Positions 23,883 to 35,539 are shown, counted from the first letter of the stretch. The stretch is DNA of 64,000 nucleotides from Shinisaurus crocodilurus (GCA_021292165.1 CM037880.1:140432564-140496563); one strand, 5' to 3'. A program made the numbers and translations. The notes: a model not told the origin generated them from the letters alone.

Positions 23883-24930
23883 TCCTTAGGCTCTGACTCA
23901 GCATTTGACATAGGCAAGCTGGAGCTTATGGAACGCATTTGCCATACCTGCCTTGGGAGCATTCCTGGTGAACATTTCAGGCTGTACTAGGGTTGCTAGG
24001 ACACAATACATTATAGGACAATAGCATACAAGGCAGCAGCATTCTAAGGTTTCATTTTGCCGAACCAGATAACATGGTAATCTGCTCTAAACATTTCTGT
24101 TTAAAACACTGAAAAGGGCTTAACAGGGTTCCTTCTACCAGCCTAGTGCAGTCTTGCACTTCCTAATGAATTCTGCTTAGCTCTGCTGGATTGTGCTGAA
24201 ATGCTTGAGGGACTGTTGTTGTTGAGTCAAAAATCTGAAATACTCTCTCCTTCTGTGTGATGTATTGGCTTGTTTGCACACATGCCAGTATCTATCTTCC
24301 TGGAGAGGGTATCAGACCTTTTCAATTATTTACACATTAAGCCCCTCTAGGTTTTAACTGGCTGCAATTGTGCATCTGCTTTACCATTTCATTTAGAAGA
24401 GGTTTTTGTAGCCAAAGGTTATAAATTCTGTTTTTCTGCCTAAGAAAAAGAGAGTGGATGGCTATGGCATCTCTATACGTGGTGCACAGATAGCAAATCA
24501 AAACAAAAATCTCATCTGAGCATCTGAAGTATCCAGCTGAGCACTCTGATTTTTGCTGATGAAGGGGGAAATGTGCATTAAAATCTGTTTTCCCATTTGA
24601 AACTTCTGTGCCGCAGCAGTAATTTTGCAGATGCCAGTCAACATAGCATGCTATAGTAGCAAGAAGGGACTAAGAAGGCCACATGCTTCAAAAGGCATGA
24701 TTATTATCCTTCCACATGCAAATCAGGACATAACAGAAAACTGGGGCCCAGTCTTACCATGTGAAAGGAGGGCACTATGTCAGGCATGTATTAATGTGCC
24801 AGGCCATGGCACAGCAACCTGCGGCCCTCTGCTCCTCCCATGGAGGTAGGGTCGAAGGCCCCAAAGCACTTAGGCTACACTTTCTGGAGCAAGAGTATAT
24901 AAAGCATGATGGGGCCCTGACTACTTATGA
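23883..24930. other. No gene seen
   Basis: No coding or repeat signal that I can support. Confidence 0.4.
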
Positions 24931-25232
24931 CAAGGTGGGCAACCTGCCGCCCTGGGGCCACATGTGGCCCTCAGCTTAATTTCAGAAGCCCTCTCCATGC
25001 AATTAGTTCAGACCTCTGGCAATCTGTCCCTTCCCTGGCAGCCCATTGGTTGGGAAGGAAGAGGGGAGAGACAAACGAAGGTGGCAGAAAGAGAAAACGG
25101 GGTGACCACTCATTTTTGGTTCTGGACCTGGCTACTACTGGCTCCAGCCCCACCCACCACTGACATGTGGCCCCTGACAGGTTAGCCATGAGGGAATATG
25201 GCCCTTCACAGAAAAAAGATGGCCCACCCCTG
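24931..25232. mobile_element. hAT-type nonautonomous element
   Basis: The ends 'caaggtgggcaacc' and 'ggcccacccctg' are imperfect terminal inverted repeats of the 'CAGGGGTGGGCAA' type common to reptile hAT MITEs. Flanking 8-mers 'acttatga' (24923-24930) and 'acttacaa' (25233-25240) match at 6 of 8 positions, consistent with a diverged target duplication. No transposase. Confidence 0.8.
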
Positions 25233-26284
25233 ACTTACAACATCAAGAGGCAGACATCTGGTGAAGAGAACGGGCAAAAGGGTGCACTTCAGACTAGCAA
25301 GAATGCATAGGACCCATTTTGTTACACTTGCTGAATATCAAGTGAGGGAGTGCATGAGAATGAGGGAAAGTAGGTTGGCTCAGTCAACTTTCTGCTCATT
25401 TGTCCTTGCTCACCTGTGCGTAGAGCTCTGCACCAAGAGTAAGATTGCATTCCAAGGCCTCCTAGGGTAAGGTGCCTGCAGAGAGCTAGCTCCAGATGCA
25501 TCTTTTGCATTGAACCAAGATGTATGTCATCCCCAAATGCCATGCTCACTGGCCAATCTGACATGAGGAAATGAGACAAGGCATCTCTCTAATTTTAACA
25601 CATAGGGTTAAGAAGAGAGAAGTTATATAAAAGTGCAGTTTATCCTTTCATTATATTGTACAGTTTGAAAATTGGTTTCCATGTTGGACATTTGGGAGTG
25701 AAGAAGATGGGCCTGAAAAGACTTAAGTCAACTGGGCTAGATGACATTCAGTACTGTGACGTTTAAAAGCTTCCACAAAGAGGAGGGATCTAGGAGCTTG
25801 ACTTTTCCAACTGGTTCACTAAATAACCCTCTTTCATGCATCATAATTCATGCCTTTCACCTGCAGCTGATACACTGACAGGTTTTTCTCTACATATGAC
25901 ACAGTGTCACATGCTCTGACCTGAAAGCAGTCAAGTCCCTTGTGTGACAGGTAGATCAGACTATGAAGACCAATAGTCTGGTGGCAAGTGGGAGGATCCA
26001 GTGGCCCCCTTAAGTGACACGTTGCCCAGAATAGAGAGTCTGTATATCAGGCAGTGGCACTGGATTGTCCCCCTAGTGCCACCTGACTTCCCAAGCCAGG
26101 AATATTATAGGCTAGTGCCACAGAGTGCCAAGCCTCCCAAGCTCAAGCCCAACCCAACAGAAAGAAACATTAGATATATCAAGGGAACTACTTGAATGAC
26201 TATGAACTATTAAAATAAGTAGTAGAATGGTGGACCACATTTTCAGAAGTGCAATGGCCAGTGGCTGATCCATTCCTCCTACAA
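25233..26284. other. No gene seen
   Basis: Single-copy-looking DNA up to the copia insertion. Confidence 0.4.
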
Positions 26285-26289
26285 ATGTT
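26285..26289. other. Target-site duplication of the copia element, left copy
   Basis: The 5-bp word 'atgtt' immediately before the left LTR is repeated exactly at 31730-31734 after the right LTR. A 5-bp duplication is usual for copia integrases. Confidence 0.95.
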
Positions 26290-26898
26290 TGTTGGAATAT
26301 GGGTTCCACATATTCAGGGTTTGCCTTCGGGCTAGAAGGCTATAGAAACCAACAAGCCTGACCAAGGTCAGGACGGAGAAAGATTCACCTTTGTCCCAGT
26401 GAGGGTAAGGTACAGTTTTTTATGTCCAGGGAAATTGGAGCAAGCGTCGAGCTAAAGTGGATGCAGCTGGGATGACATCATGCCTTGATGCAGCTGGCAT
26501 TACCTAATTTAGCACATGACTGTACCATAATGTATATAAAGTGTGTGAAGTCTTTGGGAGCTTGTTGGGAGTAAGGAGTATAGGTAAATATATGGTAAGA
26601 GAGCATTCTGGTGTGATAAGAGTTTGTTTGTATGTCATGACTGTAACTTGTTTTTGTCTGACATGCTATTCTGTTTTTCACTCTTGTAAATATATCACTC
26701 TTTAATCTGTTCATGTTTTACAAGTTTAGTTTAGTAAACTTTAGAGTTTGAAAGAAACTGACTTGGTGTTTTGCTTTTTCGCCTACTGGCCTTGCACACG
26801 GTTTTTTCTCAAACTACCCAAACGCCACAACTCGAATCTGCAACCACTGGTCAAAGTTGCTTAGCTTTGTTTTCCCCCAGTGGTTCAGTATTCCAACA
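26290..26898 (+). repeat. Copia left LTR
   Basis: It is bounded by perfect 10-bp inverted ends, 'tgttggaata' and 'tattccaaca'. A TATA box (TATATAAA) lies at 26533-26540, so U3 would be about 270 bp. A canonical AATAAA is not obvious inside the LTR; an AGTAAA-like string near 26732 could serve. Confidence 0.97.
26533..26540 (+). promoter_or_regulatory. TATA box of the copia LTR promoter
   Basis: TATATAAA in the left LTR, repeated at 31364-31371 in the right LTR. The position, mid-LTR and upstream of the internal region, suits the RNA polymerase II start of the genomic RNA. Confidence 0.75.
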
Positions 26899-26914
26899 GG
26901 TTATGGGCCCAGCA
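26899..26914 (+). promoter_or_regulatory. Primer binding site for half-tRNA initiator Met
   Basis: Directly after the LTR end, 'ggttatgggcccagca' is the exact complement of the anticodon arm of vertebrate initiator tRNA-Met (...TGCTGGGCCCATAACC...). It does not match the tRNA 3' end, since there is no TGG start. Drosophila copia and yeast Ty5 prime from an internally cleaved initiator tRNA in the same way. Confidence 0.9.
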
Positions 26915-27170
26915 ATGCTGTGGCACATGGGTATTGAGATCCGTGTAGTTTTGTTTTTGGCTAAGGTCCAGTAAGGTGTTTTTGTTTGGGTGCTGAGAAG
27001 TTTTGATCGCTACAAAGTTCCTGGCTAGGGCTTTGTATCCTGGTCCTTCTCTGGCAACAAACCCTGAAAAGCTGGAAGAACAGACGGTGATAAAGAGTGA
27101 TCCTCTGGAGATAGAGGAGGGAAGAATTCCGGAACCAGCTCCCCCTGTGCAGACCGTGGACGGCGTTCCG

Positions 27171-27779
27171 ATGGCGGTGGTGCAACAGTACCCGGGAGTG
27201 GTGGTGGACAAGCTGACGGGTGAGAACTACCTGGCTTGGGAGTTCAAAACCAGAATGCTCCTTATGCGGGAGGATTTATGGGACATAGCTGTTGTCAATC
27301 CCCCGCACGACCCAACCCCTGAAGAGAGCAGACGGATGCAGAGAGCTCATGCAATGATTGTGCTGTCTCTGTCAGATGCACAACTCTTGCATGTCAGAGC
27401 GCTGGAGAATGCCGCCGACTGCTGGGCTACTCTCAGGAGGATACATATTCGGGACTCTGCAAGTTGTAAAATTCTGTTGGCACGGCAACTGTACAGGAAG
27501 CAGTTGCTGCCCGGGGAAAAAGTTTCTGACCACTTGCAAGCGATACAGGAGCTGCTGATGAAGCTTGCTGAGCGGGGTCAGAGATATGAAGAGATCCATC
27601 AAGTCCAGATCGTTCTGTCATCCCTGGATGAGAGCTGGGACTTGCTGGTCAGTAGCGTTGCTTCGCTCCCAGAAGACGATCTTACAATGGATTATCTAGC
27701 TGGCCGTCTCCTGGAAGAAGAGGAGAGGAGGAAAGCGAAACAGCAGCAGCAGAAACAGCCGGCAGCTCCCTCCATCTGA
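27171..27779 (+). CDS. gag: Copia gag, N-terminal part, ending at an in-frame TGA
   Basis: Gag forms the virus-like particle that packages the element's RNA. The frame is open from before 27003, but the first in-frame ATG is at 27171, giving 202 residues. The product resembles the copia-type gag (UBN2/Retrotran_gag family): an early GENYLAWEFKTRM segment, a helical middle (ADCWATLRRIHI, KVSDHLQAIQELLMKL) and IVLSSLDESWDLLV. The C-terminus is a charged, glutamine-rich tail. The frame stops at TGA 27777-27779, before the zinc knuckle, which lies in the same frame immediately downstream. In most copia elements gag and pol are one frame, so this is either a point mutation or a readthrough signal. 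Confidence 0.85.
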   Translation: MAVVQQYPGVVVDKLTGENYLAWEFKTRMLLMREDLWDIAVVNPPHDPTPEESRRMQRAHAMIVLSLSDAQLLHVRALENAADCWATLRRIHIRDSASCKILLARQLYRKQLLPGEKVSDHLQAIQELLMKLAERGQRYEEIHQVQIVLSSLDESWDLLVSSVASLPEDDLTMDYLAGRLLEEEERRKAKQQQQKQPAAPSI

Positions 27780-30215
27780 AGGAATTCAGGCCGAGGGGTG
27801 GTGAGAGTGTCGGGTTACAGCAACAGCGCAGAGCAACCGAGAAATGCCGGAGAAGACACGGAGGCAGCTTTGAGCGTCAGGAGGTGCTTCAGATGCGGGC
27901 AGCCAGGACACATCAAGAGACATTGTAAGATGAGCTTGCAGAAGGGCGGTCCACAGAGGAAGAAACAACCCCAGGAAGATGGACGTTGTAGTAACTCTGT
28001 GTCTGCCACTGTGAGGGTGAATGTAAGTCAGCCTACATCAAGGTGGATTCTTGATAGTGGGAGTTCCAAGACAATTTCTAACTCGTCTTTGCCATTTGTA
28101 TCGTTTAACAAAGTGTCTAAAGAAAGTAGTAGTCACACTGTCACGTTGGCAGATGGGAGCACGTGTCCGATTGTGGGTGAGGGGAAATGCAAAGTACCCT
28201 ATCTAGAAACAGAAATGGAGAATGTTCTGTGTGTCCCCAATTTAGACTATAGCCTATTGTCTGTATCTTGTTTAACAAATGATGGGTATGAGGTGGTATT
28301 CACAAAAGCTGGCTGTGAAATACTCAAAGGTGGGAAGCTTGCTGCCAAAGCCTCCCTGGTAAATGGGCTATATGTGTTGTCTCCCCACATTGCCATGATT
28401 AATAATACACCGTTACACGATGGCTGTTTACACACATTTCACAGAAAATTAGGGCATTCCGGATTTGGTGTAATTAAGAAGACTGCTGAGTCTTGTACTG
28501 GGGTTACATTGAAAGGGTGCAAGAAGTATCTAAACTGTGCAGTGTGCAAACAAGCAAAATCTAGGGTGCAACCAATAAGTAGAAAATCAAACAGGCAGGT
28601 CAATGAAGTGTTTGAGTTGGTGCATTCCGATGTGTGTGGCCCCTTCAAACCCAGTGAAGGTGGTGCAAGATATGTGGTTCTGATCATGGATGAGTATTCC
28701 AAGTTCACATGGGTGTATCTGGTGAAGCAAAAAGCTCAGTGTTTTTCTGTGTTCCGTGACTGGGTAGCATATGCAGAACGGCAGTTCAATACAAAAGTAC
28801 GTACTCTACAGACAGACCGGGGTGGGGAGTACTTGAGCGGAGAGTTTCAAAAGTTCATGAAAACAAATGGTATAATGCACAAGGTCACAGATACTGGTAT
28901 TGTGTCTGAGAAAATTAGGGATCTTCAACAAATAATGAGATGTTTGTTAACTGATGCTGGTCTAAGCACAAACTCGCATTTTTGGGGTGAAGCAATCCTT
29001 GCAGCCAATTACCTGTGCAATAGAACCTGGTCTATGGTGATTGATAATATACCGTATACAAAGCTATTTAACAGGGCTCCGGAGCTTGGCCACCTTCGAG
29101 TCTGGGGTAGTTTTGCATACGTGCATATTCCCAAATCAATGAGAAGGAAGGGAGAACAAAGGTCACAAAGGTTGCGTTTTGTGGGATATGCTGGTACTGG
29201 GAAATCCTGGAGGTTTTCACGAGGTAATGCCAGGGTGATCATTTCTCAGAATGCAGATTTTGTGGAAGAAGGTTGGCAACGTATTCATGCAAACCCAGAA
29301 GTTTTAATTCCGGTAGATGACTCTGAGCCAGCCAAGCCGCAGCAGCTGGCGAGAGAGGGGGGCCAAAGCCCAAGGAATGTAAAACAATCTGTGCAAGCCA
29401 GAGAAAGTGGGGAGGAACAAGCCGGTGAAGGCAGTACTGAAAGTGAGATCCGAAGATCTCAGAGGAGTAACAAAGGTGTTCCACCCCAGAGGTTTGTGAT
29501 AGGAGGGGCAAGAGTTTGCAATGTAACATATGTTGAACCTGAGAACCTTGAACAAGTAAATAATTTGCCTAATACTGAAAAGCAACAGTGGTTGGAGGCA
29601 ATGAACAGTGAAATGGAATCATTCAAACGAAACAATGTATATACAGAGGTGAAAGCACCGACAGGAGTAAAAGTAACTGGCAGCAGGTGGTTATTCAAAC
29701 GGAAGGTGTCAGTTTCGGGAGAATTCATATTTAAATCAAGATTAATTGCCAGGGGTTTTTCGCAAAGGTGGGGGGAAAGTTATGATGAAACATTTTCACC
29801 CACTGCAAAAGCAGAAACAGTAAGGTTACTACTGTCACTGGCTGCGAAAAGGAATTTACAGGTGCATCATTTGGATTTCACGACTGCTTATCTAAATGCT
29901 CCTCTGGAGGAGGAAATATACATGGAGCCGGCTCCGGGGTTTGAATGTAAACAGGGAAAGGTTTGGTATCTTAACAAAGCGGTTTATGGGCTGAAACAGT
30001 CAGCCAGAGCCTGGAACATCTGTCTTAACGAAACATTGCTGCAATTTGGTTTCAAACGTGGGGTAGCTGACCCGTGTCTGTACACTAGAGGGTCAGGAAA
30101 CAGCTACATGGTTTTAATCACGTTTGTTGATGATATTTTGTGCGCTGGGTCAAGCAGCAGCCAGATATCCACATTTGCACAGCAATTAGAAATTCAAAAT
30201 AAAATCTCTGGGTGA
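27780..30215 (+). pseudogene. pol: Copia gag C-terminus, protease, integrase and most of reverse transcriptase
   Basis: The frame resumes after the gag TGA. Residues are numbered from 27798. A CX2CX4HX4C zinc knuckle lies at 30-43 and the aspartic protease motif DSGS at 86-89. The integrase HHCC finger is H215, H220, C247 and C250. Catalytic-core acids are D278 (HSDVCGP), D340 (QTDRGGEY) and probably E371. The C-terminal core shows FWGEAILAANYLCNR. RT starts near 590, with RWLFKRK, LDFTTAYLNAPL, YGLKQS at 730-735 and the active site FVDD at 776-779. D340 and E371 are separated by 30 residues rather than about 35, and the usual proline/glutamine/asparagine-rich loop is missing. The frame ends at a TGA at 30213-30215 caused by a one-base shift. 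Confidence 0.92.
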
Positions 30216-31062
30216 AGTCTCACAGTATCTAGGTGTGCAGGTGGTCAGATCAAAAGAGTCTATTTGTCTGAACCAGAAACAAAAGGTGGTAGCATTACTT
30301 GACAAATATGGTATGCTAGAGTGTGCACCGGTCCTGACACCTATGACCACAGATTTTGTTAAATCCGTAACTGCAACAGACAGAGTGTTCCATGAAGTAG
30401 AAAGGTATCAGTCCCTGGTTGGCAGTCTGCTGTATCTGGCTCAGTGGTCACGACCAGATATAGCTGCCAGTGTGGGAGTTTTGTGTCGGTTCACAGCACA
30501 ACCCACTGTTCCTGCATGGAATGCAGCAAAGAGAGTACTGCGGTATCTCAAAGGCACACTCGACATTTGTTTAAGTTTACCGGTGAAAGGGTCTGAAAAC
30601 TTACAAATATGGGTGGATTCTGACTGGGGAAACTGTGTATTGTCCCGGAAATCAGTCAGTGGCATGGTCATGCAATTTGGTAATACCATTGTGAACTGGG
30701 TTTCAAAGAAGCAAACAAGTGTAGCCACATCCAGTTGTCAGGCCGAAATGGCAGCAGTTTCACTGGCATGTGGGGAGATAACTTGGTTTCTACAACTGTT
30801 CAAAGATATGGGTATTGATCAACAACTGCCGGTAGAGGTGTATTGTGACAGTACAGCTTGTATATCTTTGGCCAACACAGAACACTTGAAAGCCCAGACT
30901 AAGCACATAGCAGTTAAGTATTGCAATGTAAGGGACCACATCCAAACTGGTATAATCAAACTGATGTACTGCCCATCAGAGGGGAATTTGGCAGATGTCA
31001 TGACCAAGGCTCTGCCCATGCCCAAATTCCATGAAACAATAGCAAAGTTTGGAATGTTGTAA
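30216..31062 (+). pseudogene. pol: Copia reverse transcriptase C-terminus and RNase H, shifted frame
   Basis: The shifted frame picks up at the normal copia segment LGEVSQYLGVQV, which overlaps the end of the preceding ORF at 30195-30240, so only a small indel separates them. It includes the RT connection (YQSLVGSLLYLAQWSRPDIA) and the RNase H domain with WVDSDWG, RKSVSG, SSCQAEMAAVS and YCDSTACI. It ends with LADVMTKALP and a stop at 31060-31062. These are standard copia motifs in the standard order. The junction needs a one-base frame change to join the two parts of RT. Confidence 0.92.
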
Positions 31063-31087
31063 AATGAATGTGTTTAGTAGAAAATGC

Positions 31088-31093
31088 AATAAA
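31088..31093 (+). promoter_or_regulatory. AATAAA string before the polypurine tract
   Basis: A canonical polyadenylation hexamer lies between the pol stop and the right LTR. It is upstream of the LTR, so its use would truncate the genomic RNA. It may be incidental. Confidence 0.4.
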
Positions 31094-31111
31094 GCTTCAA
31101 GCCTCTCAGGC

Positions 31112-31120
31112 AAGGAGGGG
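31112..31120 (+). promoter_or_regulatory. Polypurine tract
   Basis: 'aaggagggg' directly abuts the right LTR start at 31121. It would prime plus-strand DNA synthesis. Confidence 0.85.
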
Positions 31121-31729
31121 TGTTGGAATATGGGTTCCACATATTCAGGGTTTGCCTTCGGGCTAGAAGGCTATAGAAACCAACAAGCCTGACCAAGGTC
31201 AGGACGGAGAAAGATTCACCTTTGTCCCAGTGAGGGTAAGGTACAGTTTTTTATGTCCAGGGAAATTGGAGCAAGGGTCGAGCTAAAGTGGATGCAGCTG
31301 GGATGACATCATGCCTTGATGCAGCTGGCATTACCTAATTTAGCACATGACTGTACCATAATGTATATAAAGTGTGTGAAGTCTTTGGGAGCTTGTTGGG
31401 AGTAAGGAGTATAGGTAAATATATGGTAAGAGAGCATTCTGGTGTGATAAGAGTTTGTTTGTATGTCATGACTGTAACTTGTTTTTGTCTGACATGCTAT
31501 TCTGTTTTTCACTCTTGTAAATATATCACTCTTTAATCTGTTCATGTTTTACAAGTTTAGTTTAGTAAACTTTAGAGTTTGAAAGAAACTGACTTGGTGT
31601 TTTGCTTTTTCGCCTACTGGCCTTGCACACGGTTTTTTCTCAAACTACCCAAACGCCACAACTCGAATCTGCAACCACTGGTCAAAGTTGCTTAGCTTTG
31701 TTTTCCTCCAGTGGTTCAGTATTCCAACA
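31121..31729 (+). repeat. Copia right LTR
   Basis: This is 609 bp with the same 10-bp ends and two visible substitutions relative to the left LTR. It is followed by the 5-bp duplication 'atgtt' at 31730-31734. Confidence 0.97.
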
Positions 31730-31734
31730 ATGTT

Positions 31735-32143
31735 AACACTTTTAAATTTATTTATTTTCGCAGGTTATTTCCATGCTGCTCTTCAAACCAAAGCCTCTCG
31801 GAGCAGCTCATGTGCATTAACGTCACCTTCAGAATGAGACGTGTTTTGTGAATGCCCACCATTACTCAACATCCCAGCTGGCACTGCTAAAAAGGTTCCC
31901 TAATATTTCTGTATGGAATGAAACAGAATAAGCAGGAAAATGTCTCCTCTTCACACCAGCCAGCCACTTCAGATATCTGAATTGCTAAGATGGGGAGGGA
32001 GGCACAGGTTGCTTGAAGCATCGTTCTCAGTTGCATTGTGTTAAAATGTCAAAATAAGATTTTATTTCTATATTTTTATTTTTATTTTGCCACTGGCATA
32101 AACATTCTCAAGGAGCTCCAGGGAACATGCATCGGGTGGTGTG

Positions 32144-32175
<32 letters not shown>

Positions 32176-34427
32176 TGCCCCTGCATGTGCGCATTTTCTC
32201 ATTGCAACATAGAGGGACAGGTTCTATTCTATCATAAAAGATCGTGAAGCTGAGAGGGTTGTCAAGTCAGCCACAATTTTTAGCGCAGAGGCACCTATTC
32301 ACGGCTGGCAGGGTTTTTTGTTCTCTTTTCTTTTCTTTTTTGCACCCATCCCCAATAAGCAGCAAAGCACAAGCTCAGCACTCTGCTCTTATATTTGTGT
32401 GAATCACAAAGGGGCTTGTCTGTCGCTTCCTCCCACTCCTTCCTTCTCTCTCTCCCTCCCTCCTCCTCCTCCTCTTCCTCCTTGCTCCCCCCCCCCCATT
32501 CTCTGTAGCATTTGTAATCTCATGAACAGAGCTCCCAAGGGACAAAAGACAGTTGCACACAAAGAAATGTGATAGATCACAGCAATACCGGGAAGAATTC
32601 AAGGTCTGATCCATTTTAATAAAAAGATGTCATTGGGGACTTGTGTGTGCTACGTGAACTTACACGAGTGAAATGGTGGCAATTACGTTATATAGGATAT
32701 TAAATCAAGCAGACACTGAATGCCTGAAAGATTCAGAGGCTTGATTCTCACTTGTATTCTTATTAATCCAGAAAATATCAGTGTTACAGGACCAGAATAT
32801 ATCCTGAGCAGAAGAGAGGGGCAAAGGACACTTACAGCTCAAACTGAAACATAGCTACTCAGAAATAAATTCCATTGAGTTCAATGAGTCTTACTCCTAG
32901 GTCAGTGTATAGAGGCCTGCAACATAAAGGCATTTTCCCTCATGATCTTCAGAACAAATATTCTGCATTTGTGAACTGAATGACAATGCCACATTGATTC
33001 GAATATATATTCAGTTGTTGTTGTTGTTTAAAAAAAACACCTCTATGTTTTATGTTAAACATAACATAACATTGCAGAAATTATGCAATAATGTTTTCAC
33101 TATTTAAAATCTAAATGGCACATTATTATCCTGTCCATATTTGGCTCTGTACTGTGAGCTACAGCAACTAAGGTGTCCTTTTATATTTGCCTTTTTCATC
33201 ACCAGTACAGACATTGCTAGACAAGCACTAGACAGAAGTAATTAAAACACTGGCATGTGCAAATTTAATTCCACTGTCAGCAATCAGACCACTCGTATTT
33301 AACATGTGAGCAAATCAAGCAACCTGGTAACCCTTTAACACCTTTATCAATAAACAACATGCCAAATTTCCAAAATATAACGACACCTAGGTAGTGTGCT
33401 GCTTTGGGTGACCACCAGAACAACACTATGGGATTCAATTCCTATCTCTTGCATCTGTATGAATGGGGGAAATATATGTATTCTGCTGGTGCTTTGGAGT
33501 CCTTATTCATCATTGCTGCTTAGCCATACACCAGTTTATCTGTGTACAATGTGTGATCATTACTTGTCCATCTGCTTGATTACATCGTTCAAGCTTTGTT
33601 ATCAACTCACACATTCATGGCACTATGTAAATGACCTGATGAAAGAATATTTTCAGACTGCAGCATGTCCGTCTCCCCATATCTCTGAACAATAGATACA
33701 GGAATCTACAGAATATGCACTTTCTTAAGTGGGGGGGGGGGAGTGCTTTCATTGAACCCACATATTTCTTAATTTCTTATCTTAATTCAGTACCTTCCTC
33801 TAGTCCACAGTATCCTGCAGTTTTAAATTAGCTTTCAATGGAGAAAAACCATTTCGGTAAGCAGTCCAATTAGCAAAACATCTTTTCTTCACACCTGTGG
33901 CCCTACATTTCTAACTTATAACAGAGAGAGATTCAATCTTAACATGTTGCATTCATTGTTTAATTGTGTTTGTTAACATTTCCCAATGAAGGTCATCATT
34001 GTGTAAGTAAATGTAATGGTCTTCAAAGACAAGAGTTACTCAGGTGACTGACTTCCGCTGGCATATGTATCATACATGCAAAGTGGGGACAGAAAGAGTA
34101 ACTTAAGTGTTTCCATATCATGTGCAATCCTTAACTTCTCAAACACCCATTTTTGAGGTGCTGAGATCATGAAATTCATGACAGCTGAGTGTATAGGCCT
34201 CACCAAGATGGATTAAAAAACAGTATTTTTGAAATATTTTTCATTAAAAATTGTAAATACTCAGTTCCTCTTAAATAATAACTTGCCTAATATTAAATAG
34301 TGTGGATATAAGCATGTTAGCCCTTCAGTGTGCAGGTTCCTATGTTCTGATACATAACCTCACAAACTGTAAGAAAACCCTATATGGGGTCCTGTCCTAT
34401 CCTGGTCCCAACAAGATGCCCATAATG
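31735..34427. other. No gene; microsatellites and a repeat fragment
   Basis: There is a (GT)n/(GCGT)n tract at 32140-32177, a pyrimidine tract with (TCC)n at about 32426-32499 and a 'caatcc' family relic at 32840-32925. A G-run lies near 33731-33741. The rest looks single-copy. No ORF is convincing. Confidence 0.6.
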
Positions 34428-34577
34428 CATGGTTGGGCAAGTGCAGAGGGTTAGGGGGCTGCATTGGACCCACAGGAATCCTCTGGGGGCTGTACACACA
34501 CCGCAGCCCACCAAGTCATCCGCAAAATTCCACCTGGGACTGCATGCAGCCTGTGGGTCGCATGTTGCCCACCCCTG
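34428..34577. mobile_element. hAT-type MITE
   Basis: The ends 'catggttgggcaag' and 'gttgcccacccctg' are imperfect inverted repeats of the same 'GGGGTGGGCAA' type as 24931. Flanking 8-mers 'ccataatg' and 'ccataagg' match at 7 of 8. Confidence 0.8.
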
Positions 34578-35539
34578 CCATAAGGCACAAGGTGCAAGTC
34601 AGCCCTGTAGTTGTAGTACCACAGATAGCTCCAAGTAAGCAACCTGCTCAGACAAGAGCTGGAGGCCTGGAGATTAACTGAGACCTTTCCAGCCTCTGCC
34701 TCCAGTCCACCTCTCCTATGCTGCATCCACTTTGTTTGAAAACTGCAGGACCTTAAAGGGCCAACCCTCTGGCCTGCAAATGGAGGCTTCTCTTTCACTC
34801 CATCTACACCCTACCAGGTGTACTCCCTGCACCATTGGACTAGCGAGGTAGCTGAGGAGGCACTTGGGACCTTGGGCTCAGTTCTTGTGAGGGTTCTGGT
34901 TCAAATTTGATGAGCTCTGCTTTAGTGTCCAGCTCTTCAGCCAGAAGCAGGACAGCCTTGGGCTCTGCCAGCTCATCCTCCTCTGACTCTGAGTTTGAGG
35001 CCAGGACCATGACACCCCTCAGCTCTCCCAGGTGAGCCAGGCATATGAAGATAATGATTATGAAACCAGCACACCAAGGTGGGAGCATGGACATCTCCCA
35101 GGAATGTTCTTCTGGCCTTTACCCCTTCCAGTCCACTATAGACTGCAGGTGCCCTTAGTGCATCTGGGTATCCAGGATCTGAGCTACCTTGAACTTTTCC
35201 TCAACCTGGACTATTGTTGGGGTTGGGGTGTGTCATCTCTCTAGATCCATTGTTGGCTGTGCGGACTGATAGAGGACAGGATCAGCAGGAACCAAAGGAA
35301 AACAGGATGGATGTTCATCGTAGGAGGTAAACTGAGGCAATAAGCCATGGGATTGATTAAGTGGGTGATACAAAAGGGTCATAAGTACATATAATTTAGT
35401 TTTGTGGAAGGTCAAGTTGTGCAGAGGTGGCAAGTGAAAGGATGTTTTCAAACCACAGCATGTCCCTCACTATGTCACCAGGCAATAAATCAAAGCCAGC
35501 ACTGAACACCACAGTACAACTATGATGGACATGCCAACA
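34578..35539. other. No gene seen
   Basis: Unassigned. The minus-strand ORF at 34840-35094 is acidic and low-complexity in part, with no known motif. Confidence 0.4.

Larger units (their letters stand above)
26290..31729 (+). mobile_element. Ty1/copia LTR retrotransposon, full-length, young
   Basis: This 5440-bp element has two 609-bp LTRs, a primer binding site, gag, pol in the copia order (protease, integrase, reverse transcriptase, RNase H), a polypurine tract and a 5-bp target duplication. Integrase before reverse transcriptase separates it from Ty3/gypsy and retroviruses. The LTRs differ at only two positions by eye (c/g near 26446 versus 31277, and c/t near 26876 versus 31707), implying recent insertion. 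The coding region is interrupted: in-frame TGA at 27777-27779, a short gap in the integrase core and a frameshift before 30215. It is probably not autonomous as sequenced. No env-like ORF is present. Confidence 0.98.

Noticed and set aside
27372..27602. Minus-strand ORFs over the copia gag
   Set aside because: Shadows of gag in other frames.
31309..31545. Identical minus-strand ORF in both copia LTRs
   Set aside because: The identity reflects the duplicated LTRs; there is no sign that it is translated.
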